Positions 41,001 to 53,000 of a DNA stretch of 64,000 nucleotides are shown here, piece by piece. The stretch lies in NCBI RefSeq assembly GCF_001039355.2, contig NW_019775684.1, positions 64,001-128,000 on the forward strand. Direction: 5' to 3'. The notes beneath the pieces are model-generated. The model ran no database searches and was not told where the DNA came from. It saw nothing but the letters and a program-made list of their open reading frames with translations. The stretch's first letter is position 1. The number at the start of each line of letters is the position of its first letter. The stretch is from Lingula anatina. Lineage: Eukaryota > Brachiopoda > Lingulata > Lingulida > Lingulidae. A program made the translations under genes and the position numbers.

Positions 41001-44000
41001 TCTTAAATGAAATGCCATTGTCTTTTTGTGATTCACTCACATCACTAAACTTTAAGCAATATTGTCTTTTCATGATTCGCTCTCATCTTTGACTAACTGT
41101 GATCAGGAAATACAAGTCTTGGCATATCGCATGCATTTTCTGCAGTCATTACTTTTTAATGCTTAAGATCTGTCATATTTTCTGTTATGGTTAATAATTC
41201 TCCTTCTAGCTCCAAACTTGAATGAAATTGTCTTTTTGTGATTCACTCTCGTTTTCATTGGTTTTTCATCTTTCTCCAGATATTTAATAACTGAAGAAGT
41301 TGGTACAATACCAACAGAGGCCATCTTACTCAAAGTGGATTAAGTCCATTATTCCTTAACTGGACAGCACTTTGAATCCTTCCTTGTTCTGTACTGACAC
41401 GTGTCACATTTTAGTCCCATTTCTGCTTCTTTGTCCCAAACCATTGAGCCAGAGCACTCAGCTGTATGCCCTGACAAGATTTCGTTGACCAGATTGACAA
41501 TTCTATTGGCTGTAACTAACTTGTATTCATCATCTGGGGGTTGGGGCTGGCTACTGGTCACATTTTCTGGCTGTGCTCTCCTGGGTCTCAGTATGACAGG
41601 TGCATCAGGGCTGCTGCTGAGAGTTGTTGGTGGCCTGACAGGGGGTGAAATGGAGGCTGCCTGGTTCAACTCTTCACTGGGTCTGATGAATCTTCTCACA
41701 ACTGGCTCTGGAGGCCTGTCAAGCTTCTGTCTTCTAGCGGATAGCGTGTGTCCCTTCACAAATACACTTTTTCTTCGTTTTTTCCAGCTACCTTTACCGT
41801 ACGGCATGGTGGTAAGCAAGTGACTACTGAGCCAGAAGCCAAAGACAGGAGATTTTATAGCATCAGCTCCCCATTGTCTCTCCCAGGTGTGCAGGAAAAC
41901 AGGACACATGGCACAAAAGGTGTGAACAGTGATGGGAAGAGGAAGTCTTTGTAAACAGCAAACTGCATAGCCCCAGTGCAGGAGAGATACCTGGCTTATT
42001 AGCAGTGATTATTTATTGTTCTGCAAGTTTAGTCAGGAAGCTGATTTCCTGTATGCTTACAAACAAACACAACCATCAGTTGTGACAATAAGCCTGGTTG
42101 GCAGTAAGTATTGTTCTGCAGGTGAAGACAGGAAACTGATTTCCTTTATGCTTACAAACAATCACAAACACCAGTTGTGACAATAGGCCTTTCATTTGAG
42201 TTTAAGTATTTTTAAGTATTTTTAAGTATCTTTTTATCACTATTTCCACTTCTCTCACATAACTCCTCAGCAGTGCACTTAAACTAGTCACAACCAGTTA
42301 AAATGTTTATCTCAGATTTTCAAACTTGCCCAGCATCATTTGTCCAAATTTCCAAATATCTGAAGCAAATTCAGACACAGATATTTGCATTTAGCTTTTT
42401 TCCACCCATGAAATTGTGCCTCTCTCACCAGTTGTAATGCTGGCTTAGTGGTCCATACAGCGAGCACATTTTCAACTTGACAGAGCTCAGTCACATATTA
42501 GGTGGAGCAGTATGCAGTGTATCAAGGTTTTAATTTTGTGTCAGAAGAAAAAAAAAGGGAGTGGGGGTATCTTTAAGGGCAGAATCCACCAAATAGACCA
42601 ATCACGGACTGTTATAGATGAATGTATTGCTGTGAGAAAGATTAGTGATTTTTCCCCATTTTTTCCTGACATTTCTTGTGTTGCTTGTCATTTTAGTGTC
42701 AACGAGCAGCCTTGGGTATAAACTACTTCCTATTTTTTTTTCAGGACCAGGCACAGGTGTCCTGAAGTTTTGGACCTGGCAGAGGGAGCTACTGACTGTG
42801 AGAGGTGCAGTGGTTTGTTTACAAACAAGAGGGATACACATGTTCAAGTACTGCTGGTAAGAAATGAAGCACTTTAACAGTATATTTCTGTGCCATTGGG
42901 AGTTAAGTCAGTGTGTATACTGTTCATTGGGATAGGAAATGTTTTAACAAATTATTTTGTTAATGCAGTTTTGCAGGCATTTCTCAGTATGGCCGTCAAT
43001 GGGGAATTATTTGCTGGTTTTTACCCAACTGCAAGCAGCCAATTCACATCTTGATTAGTTCCAAGCATACCTTGATTAGTTCCACTAGCTGTTGGAACTT
43101 GGCAGACATCTGAGTGGCTGAGGCTGTCACCCTGTTGTCACCTGTGGTTTCTGCCAGGTCACCTGCCTGGGACCCCAAGGTGGACATTGCATCTTCGTGT
43201 GCCTCTACATCTTGTAACAAGGCCTAAAGAATGAAATAAATAGGTGCCGATTAAAAATGTTGGCTGGTGTTTAAGGAATTACCACGTATTGAACATAAAA
43301 TAACAGTGTTCAGGCACCATATGACAAAATCCTTATATTATTCTGTTTTTAGGAGAAAAATGACAACAAAACTTAGAAGGATCACTTCCTCAGTATGTTT
43401 AAATTCAGTAAGGATAAGAATGACACATAGGGGTAATGGGGCATATATACTTTGTACATATATAGATAGTTAGAGGTGGGACAGGCCAATGAACTGGGTA
43501 AACATCAAGGGGGAAATTACTTTATCAAACCCACTAACCATACTCAACCATAGTAACATGAAGAATCTATAACTGCCATTTGGTGAAAAACAGAAAATAT
43601 GGCGTGGGGTCCAGTGGGCTGCCTAGGCCAATGATATTTTTGGCTTTTAAAAAGTTGGAAATTCACAAATAGTCAGAAAAATCTCATTCCTGATTCATAT
43701 ATAACAGTGATGAGACCAGACCTCACTGAAAAAGTAGGGAAATTGGCCAGGGGTCCAGAATACAAGATTCACAAGAATGACCCAAATGACCCTGAAAAAG
43801 TCAGAATTCCTACAAAAGTCTGAAAAGTCTCATCAGTGAATTATAATAACAAAGCCTACCTGGAATGATTCTAGTTGCTTCTTCTTGCCCTGTAGGTCAG
43901 GTTTGAGAGTTGCTTCAGTCCTCACTCTGGCCTCAGTGTTCTTCAACCACAGCATCTCGGCCTCCTCTGTCTCCTCATACTCATCCCATTGTTGTAAGGT

Positions 44001-47000
44001 GGACTCCAGCCTCTCTCTGTGAAAACACACATTTTAGGGTTCAAGTCAACATAATTTATATTTGATATTTAGTCTTTTGATTGGGGAAATGTTTTTTTTT
44101 TGGCAATATCAACAATGAGAGTAAAGTCACAAATTTGTTTTTCACTTTTTGTATTTACCTTTTGTTAACAGAAATGAATAATCTGAAGGTTTTTGGGGAA
44201 ATTCATATACTGATGTGATATCAAAATTTATATACCAAGCTGGTTTGTTTAAATTTTGACCATATTAATGATTTTCCTCATAGCAATTTTCAGGTGTGTG
44301 TTTTGCCATCGATGGCAAAGCAGAGGAGAGAACATTCAAATCCAAGAATAAAAATGCTAAAATACTGACAACAGGTAGTAATTTCATAAACTGTTACAAT
44401 TGGATCAATTATCTGGGTATAATCAGTTAATTAGTGAAAAACATGCAATTCTCATCACTGGATTCCATAACAAGAATATAAATACTGTAAATCAAACAAA
44501 TGTAATACATACTTGGTTTGGTGTAGATTATCTACAAAGTCTTTGAAGTCATCCCTGGCCATGGAGCCCCTGCCCTGTAAGTCACTCTGTCTAGATCCTG
44601 TCAGTGTGCTCTCCAGGAGGGACATCTTGGATTCTGCTAAATCTGTTTTGGTTTCACCTTCACCAGTTTCTCTCAACAAATCCTGTGATTGTGAATTTAT
44701 TTCATGTTATTTTCAATTATGTACATAATTGGTTTAATTGAAGGTGAACTGTAAGGGTTCATTTTAAATTCTATTTTAAAACTCAACATTTAAATCAACC
44801 TTTAAATTGATATTAACTTAAAAGTTAAAAAAAACTTTAACTTACCTTTTTAAATCAACTTTTGAATTAATTTAATAAAACACATTCAATTTCAAAACAA
44901 TATCCAGGAATGTAGGAAATTATCTATGTCAGAATTGCATAATGTGAAATTTTCATATTAATAAAAAACCTACCTCAATGGCTGACAATTTAGCTTCCAC
45001 ACTGTATCTGTCCCCAGCTGGCTCCTCACACCAAGCCATCTTCTCCTTCGCTGCCGTCAGCCATCTTTGATGATCTTGCTCCGCCTCGTTAGCATGTTGT
45101 TCTAGGGTGCGCTCCAGGATGTCTTCAACTTTCTCAGCTCTCTGAAGAGACATTTCGTGTTTCTTGGCCAAGGCGGCCAGATCTTTGGCAAGACTGGCAG
45201 TCTCTGGAGTCTGATATTTGGCAGTCAAAGTGGCAAGCTTTTCCTGCAGTTCTGCTACTTTTTCTTGACTAGCAAGGAACTGGTCATGGATTGTCTGAAA
45301 ACAAAAGTAAAAAATTAATGTATTAACATTTCAATTAAATGGATAAATTATTAAAGTATGTGATAAGAGTATTAAACTTTCTAATGAGCACAATTCCCCA
45401 TCTTGGTAATCAAAACTGCAAGTTCTCTCTGAAAATTTGCCTGAAATCTTCAGAGAGAACTTGAGTTTTGATTACCAAGATGAGGAATTGTGCTTGTTAG
45501 AAATGGGTACTACGAGAAAGAGGCAAGATCCAAATTGGCATGCCATAAAACCATGTCATTGTTACACCACTGACCCTGCAATCATCCAGTCTCTCCACCA
45601 GCTGTTCATCAGTCCCTGTCACATCATCATACTTGGCCAAGTATTCCTTCATACTGTTCAACATGGAGGCTTCTTCTTCCACCTCTCCGGTCAGTCTCTC
45701 GGTCAGGTCGAGGAACTCGGTCAGAATTCCTTCTAACTGGTCAGCCAGGTCATCAGCTTTTTTGAACAGAGAGTCAATCTGTTGCTGCGCCATTTGAAGA
45801 CTCTCGATCTCACATCCGTTGTTCAGACGTTGGAGGTCACTGGTTTTCTTACAGGCAGATTCGAACAGGTCTTCAAAGTAGGGTAATTCACCCTGTAATA
45901 AAAAAATGATAAAACAAATGACACATTACAGTGAAAAAAATTAACATTCAAGTAAATCCATCAAGGAAAGCTTATCAAAATTGTAAAATAAAGGCTAGGC
46001 AATAACAATAGGAACTTAACAAACTGTTTCTTATAAATGCTACCTGCACTAAAGTAACTACCACTACTAATACTATCACTTATATTTTAATATAAGTGAT
46101 AGTAGTAGTTGTTTATAATTATTAAAATAGGGTTTATAATTATTAAAATAATTATAAACCCCATTAAAAAGAGAGCCCATACCTTATAGCTGTCCATGGC
46201 ATTTTGAGCCCCAACAGTGTCCCTGAAGTGATGGGCGTGGTCTTCCAGTCTATCCACCACCCCCTGGATCCAGGTGAGGACCTCCTCATTCTGGGTCAGG
46301 ATCTGGCCCCAGTAGACCAGCTGGGCCTCCAGGTTCTGCTTGTTCTCTGATAGCAACTGGAAGTTATATTATTATGGGTCAGATTTTTTTTAATGTAAGC
46401 ATGTAGCCATTGTAATTCAATGAATGGGTCAGACACAAGAACTGCATTTTTAAAATTTGATTTTTTATATGTAATCATGTAGCCACTGTAACTCAACACT
46501 GATTCAAGTTAAATCATCTAAAAGAGGAAAAATTTGAAAATCTATAATGTGCATGGAATTGCTTAAAAGTGGGTGTGCCTTAACAGTATCATTTGACTCT
46601 ACATAAATATAAATATTTATAGACAATTAATGCTTTCTGTGCATTTCAATAATCCAGTACTACATGTATATAAAAGATTCTATTGTCCCTGCAATAATTA
46701 CCAGTAATGTTTTCTGCCAAGCATCATTATCAGCCTGTATTTCTTTTTTCAACCGTGAATTGTTGAAATTCTTAAGAACATGGAGGTCACTGATCAGCTT
46801 TTGGGCCTTGGTATTGAAATAATTCAGCTGTGTGTGGTTACTGACCAGTTCAAATTCTGCTTTCTGGAAGATAGAAAAGATAGGGCATTAAAAGCACTTT
46901 GGTAAATTTTTCATTTTATCCCTGTGCAATGTAAACCTTCTTCTTCATTCTTTAATCCTGTATTGGCTTTGGATCTCATTACATTTACTTCACTCTTGAT

Positions 47001-50000
47001 GAGGTATAATTCCCCTGGTAAGGGGAGTGGGGTGTGTACGTGCATGTGTGTGTACGCAAGCACATGAGAGTGCATGTCAGTGCAAGTGTGTGCACTTTTA
47101 ATTTGTCATATACTATACAACTGGCACATGTTAATGTGTTTTCAATACTACATATGCAGGGGTAAATCAAACTTACTTTCAGTTTGTTGAGCATTTCTCT
47201 GACTGCTGCCTGGCTGTTGCAATCTGTTGTGGCTTCTGCAACAGCCTTGACCTCACTGAGCAACCTGAGCACCCCCTGGTGGGCATCCAGATACTGCTGC
47301 CAAAGGTCTATTAAGGACGAGCAACCTGAAGGCCAAAAAAGTATTTTCATTTTCTTAACCTTAAAATGCTTGGCATACAAATTTGATTTAACAGTGCGCC
47401 CTTATCTAACAAGCTAACTGTCTTTAAATTTAAGCTCCAGTTCTGTAACATAATTTAAAATTAAGTTCAATTAGGGGGAATTATATAAAAGATCTACATG
47501 TAGTAATCTTTGCAATTTAGAATTAAGATTATAAAGCTAAGACAAGTGATTTTGTTCAAGAAAATGAAGGCTAATTTTGAAGTAACAATTAAAATATATA
47601 TCATAGCTCACCATCAGCTCTTTCAAGAACCAAAGCCTGGAAATGTTCCCAACGGTTCTCAATGGACTTCAAATTCTGCTGAATTTCTGGCACTCTGCTT
47701 GGAGAAAGGCGCAGGAGCTGCTGTCCTCTGTCATGGAGACTCTCATAATTTGGCACTAGAGCATCTTTTTCCTTTTGCACAGTCTTGAAGAAAAATTCAA
47801 ACATTTTATCCAATATGAAATCATTCCAACAGTTTCCGTTTAAGCACTTGTATCTATAGCTATTGTATTAAATGTAAAATGATTTAGACAACAAAAAACT
47901 CTGAATATTGTTCACCTTTAACACTGCCAGTACAGTATAAAATGTAAACATACCATTATATCTTTTGACAAGCTCTTTATCCCTTCCAAAGTGGACTCCT
48001 GTACTTCAGCTGCCTCTATTTGTTGACTAATATCATCTATTGTATTCTCAAGTTTCTTTTTCTCGGCTAAGAATTTCTGCCAGAGAGATTCAATCTCATT
48101 CAGATTTTCCTGGCGTAACTGAATTTCCTTAGCAACCACATTACACAATCCCAATATACTTTGGACCTCGATGGAGAAATGAACGGGAGTCTGTTTTGCT
48201 TTGTCTAATATTGTGACCCTTGCTTCAGGCATCAATTCGTCTAGTGTGTGCGCATGTTTGGTCCATTCCGCCATCTTGGTTTGCACATCTTCCAGGTCAT
48301 GGGACAGCTGCTCAAGGTCATTTGAGGTCAATTCCTCAGACTTCAGTCTTGTCTGAATTGCTTCAAGTTTGATTTGGTTTTCATGATGCATTGTCTGATA
48401 ACGTGACCATTTTTGAAATATTTCCTCTCTGTTCGCCAACACCCGATGAAGACTGTTGTGCTCTTCACGGACAGTATTTTGTCTTTCTGCAAGATCTTCT
48501 GCCTCCTCGGGAGGGCAATGTTTTCTAAGTTCAGTAATCTCAGCATAAAGTTTAGTGAATGTGGATCGTTTACTCTCAGCCTCAATTTGTTCAGCCTTGA
48601 AATAAATGAAATAAAAGATATACATTTCAAATATCATTTAACTATACAATTAATAAGCATGTTAACCATATAGACATAAAACGGTCATTTTTTTTCAGGT
48701 GAAAATCATCAATAATGAGGCCAAACAAGTCACACTGCTATTTCCATCATCTACGCTGGAGGGGTTTATGTATTAAAAGTTCTCAAACATACCCACTTTT
48801 CTGTGTAAATTTATGTAAATTTATGTCAAATTTAATTAATTAGGACTGTGTTCAACTGATACCTGTGTTCTGCTGTAGCCTTTATCAACATCGTCACTGT
48901 AGATTTCACTGGTTTCCTCAATACGTCTGTGCATCTTTTTCAGCCATTTTTCAAAAGCCTCCAGTTTATTGTAGAAGTTTTTCCTTTCTTGGAGGGTCTG
49001 GGCAATGGCTGACACCCGCTGAGAAATGGTGGATGTGAGACTGAGGGAGTCCTGCTGAACCTGTTTCTGCTTGCTTTCTAGGGCCTCCACAGCGTCAGGG
49101 CAAACGTGGGGTTGAAGTTGGCGGAATTGCTTGTCAACCGAAGCCAGGACTGGCTGTCGACTTTTTATCTCTTCTTGCAAAGCCTTAGCAAAATTCAAAA
49201 TAAGTTTCATACATAAAAGATGGAGATCATATTTCAATTTTACTGGGCAATAACAGAGACATTATACTTCAAACGAGTTTCATTGACAAAAAAAAGTGCA
49301 TGTAAATTGTAAATAATGGTATTTGTTATACCACAAGATTTATACCATCTAAAATTAAACAAACAAACTCGCAACTAGCTGACTAAACTAGTGAATACCT
49401 TATGCTTAGCTAGCTCCATTTCCAGTTTCTGAACATTGATGCTGCTGGTGAGAACCGTTTCATCTCCAGCCAGAAGTTTCTCATACTGGTCCAAGACATC
49501 TTCATATTCTCCCACCTCTTGGTGATAGGACTCCCACTGTGTGTACATCTGATCAAGCACGTTGGCGCGTTCCTCCGCCTGCACTTGGATCGTGTTCCAA
49601 CGACTCTGAATTTCCTGCATCTGGGCAGAGACCTCTGGGTTATCCAGCAGGCGACTAGATTCTTCAAGAAGATTGTCATAAAGAGCATGGTTTTCTTCTT
49701 GTTCTCTCAAAAAGGCTTGGTGATTTTGTAATTGTTCTTTGGCTTCTTCCATGGAGGACGTCTGCGCAACAGGCGCTGATAACAGTTTATCTGCATTATC
49801 CAACCATGGGAGTAATTGCTGTAAGTTATTTTGATACCTGTGCCAGTGTTTTACATTGTCAGACAACACGGTGCTTTGTTCTTTGGCGTGCGCACAAATA
49901 TTCTCCCATTTTTTGCGTAGATTTGAAAGTTTTGTCTTTAAAGCTGCAGTTTCGCGAGATCTGAAATTGTTTGACAAGTCTCTCCCTCCGTCTTCCAGTG

Positions 50001-53000
50001 CTTCAAGTTCTGCATGATTGTCATATACTTCAGAGCAGATGTCCTGGAAAATAGTTTGAAATAACAAATATAATACCATGGAAGTTAATAGACTTAAAAG
50101 CCTTAACCAAAGTCATAGTTTTACTTAAGGCCATTAGGGTAATTTATACAAACAAAAGGATTTATCAGCAATAAATGTAATGTTACGAAATAATCAAGCC
50201 AAAATCTGAAATACTTTGTTTGCCACGTATGCCCTGATAGAGAGAAATAGCTGTGGTCATTTTTTACTAATAAAATACTAATAAATAAATAAATGGTCAA
50301 ATAAAACCAAAGATAACTTCTAGCTGGACTTTACCCATACCTTAATTCTATTGAACTGTTCCTCTGGTGAACTCTTTTCTTCTGCTATCTGACTCAGTTT
50401 GTCTTCACTAGCATTAAGCCAGTTGCTGAAACCATTCAGTTTTTCATAGTACGTCTGCCACTGTTTCTCTGCAGCCTTTAATTCTTCAACTCTGAAATAA
50501 CATAAAGATGCCACATTAAAATAAAATAAATGTTTCTATCAAATGGATAACCATTTAAATAACTCAATCTGCGATATGCCTTATCCCAATGGAAACAACA
50601 TAAGATTTTAAAGCTTAAGCATTATTTGTATATATATTTTAAAAAAATTCTAGATTTTAAACAAGAGTCAAGTCCCCACAGTGGAAACACATCTGTAAAT
50701 ACACCACAAAAGTTCCAAAGACAGTGGGATAGGAACCACAAATTTCTAAAATTTCATCTTAAATTATCAATTTGGTTGAGGTTTAAAGTTACAAAATCCA
50801 CAGAATTCTATAACATTAATGTTTTTCAAAGAAATATTACCTGGAGCTAAGAGCATCTTTAGCTGTCTGCACTCTGCCTTCAATCTCCACCGCTTCCATC
50901 TCCAAACTGTGTCTGCGGCTATCGCTGGCGTTACTCCTCAGAGAACTGTTCAAGTCCAATGTATCTGACAAATCTGGGTGCATGTCCTCTAATGTTTTCA
51001 GTAATGCCTACAAAATGTTGCATACTTGTTAATTTTTTTAACCAGTAGAGATACCACGTCTTACATAAAAATAATTAAGTGATTGATAATCCAAGAAATT
51101 CTATCCATATTCACCACTGTGTGAGTATCATTAAGAGTCCATATCCTATCTTAGGTATTGCGTTCGATGTTCAGATACAAAACAGTGAAAGATAACTTTA
51201 CCCTGTATAATAATAATTACAAAAATTCTGCTTCTTGAATTCTAGAAATCTTATCTTGAATACTTTCGTGTCTTTACCCCTATTGCTCTAAAGGATCAAG
51301 TATGCTTTGATACCTGTTTCTTTGCCAGTTCTTTCTGCACATTCTCCAGTCCTGGTGGGGCTGTAGGTTTGTCAAGCAAGGTCTCAGCTTCTTGAAGCAC
51401 ACTCTGAAGTTTCCCCTTGCTTTCCTCATATGCCTCCCACTGTTCAAGGCTTTCCTGAAGTGGAAAGAATAACAGAACTTGAGAAATCTGTTCCTGGTTG
51501 TGTTAGGTGGGACAGAATCTCATCCAAGCACAATCCACATTCCAGACGGCATCAATCCAAGTTTAAAAGCAAACCCTTTTGCATTTTGAAAAGGAATCTA
51601 ACTCTAGCGTATGATCATCTATGTATAAATACATGAAAGCACCAATTTGAGATCACATGAGTTAGAGAAACTTTATTTTGCATCCTTGGAAGCTTAGCTG
51701 CAGTGGTGGTGACATATTTGAAAAGTATCAAAACTGATTTTAAAGACTTAAATTGTGAAAGGTATGTTAGAGCTTAAAAGTTATGTCATCAATGTCATAT
51801 GTCCAAGTGATCAAGGTTAACAGTAATGAGCAAAAACTCTCATAAAAACTTTTTTAGACATGAGCATCAGTTAGAATACAATGGGATTTTTTATTAATTG
51901 CTGAAGTATTACCTTGAGTTTTTGCTGTCTAATCTGTGCAGTAGCGGTGGCCTCTCCCCAACTGCTCTCCAGGTCAGTAATGGTGGCATTCAGGAAGTCA
52001 GGGGTGTGGGCCTGCTGTTCTAGGTGCTTCCCCATGGCAACTTCACTTTCAATCTTCTTCTTCTCTTCTGCAAGTTTCTCTTGCAGTGCCTGGGGGAAAT
52101 TGTAATATGATCAGTATGCTGCATTGATAATAATTCAGATATTCCAAAATACATATAAGATTAAAATATAGTTATNCACGACGGCGGCGACGACGACGAC
52201 AGACGCAGATGATGGCTATATGTACAGACACATCTGTGTCTGTACATAAAAACAGCGTAACTTCCCTAAAAATGACCCGATCATGCTGATTTTTGACAGA
52301 CGCAGATGATGGCTATATGTACAGACACATCTGTGTCTGTACATAATAAATGATCACAATAAAACCAAAGATAACTTCTAGCTGGACTTTACCCATACCT
52401 TAATTCTATTGAACTGTTCCTCTGGTGAACTCTTCTCTTCTGCTATCTGACTCAGTTTGTCTTCACTAGCATTAAGCCAGTTGCTGAAACCATTCAGTTT
52501 TTCATAGTACGTCTGCCACTGTTTCTCTGCAGCCTTTAATTCTTCAACTCTGAAATAACATAAAGACCCTACATTAACAAAAAATGAGTGATTCTATCAA
52601 GTAGATAACCATTTAAATAACTTTATCTGTAATATGCCTTATCCAAATGGAAACAACATAAGATTTTCAAGCATAAGCATTACTTGTATATGAATTTAAA
52701 AAATTTTTAGAGTTTAAACAAGAGTCAAGTCCTCGCAGTGGAAACACGCCTGCAACTCCAACACAAACGTTGATATATCAAATTGTCAAATTGGTTGAGT
52801 GTTAAAGTTTCAAAATAAGCATTATTCTATACCATTAATTTTTTTCAATGAGATATTACCTGGAGCTAAGAGCATCTTTAGCTGTCTGCACTCTGCCTTC
52901 AATCTCCACCACTTCCATCTCCAAGCTGTGTCTGCGGCTATCGCTGGCGTTACTCCTCAGAGAACTGTTCAAGTCCAATGTATCAGACAAATCTGGGTGC

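Larger units (their letters stand above)
39731..43070. other. 3.3-kb intron hosting the nested gene and its flanking repeats
   Basis: Intron between nesprin exons 38 and 39. From right to left: unremarkable sequence with a palindromic forkhead-like TTGTTTACAAACAA near 42815, the 95-base tandem duplication, the nested promoter and gene, the ~195-base tandem array, then AT-rich DNA with an (AATA)n tract near 39920. I could not find terminal inverted repeats or a target-site duplication to define one inserted element. Confidence 0.7.

Noticed and set aside
41401-41823. 140-codon plus-strand ORF opposite the nested gene
   Set aside because: It is the antisense shadow of the minus-strand ORF; the promoter, Kozak context and cysteine motif support the minus strand.
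46073-46165. Short AT-rich palindromes in the intron between exons 33 and 34
   Set aside because: Two local hairpins made of simple AT-rich sequence (TATCACTTATATT and ATAATTATTAAAATA types); not distinctive enough to report as elements.
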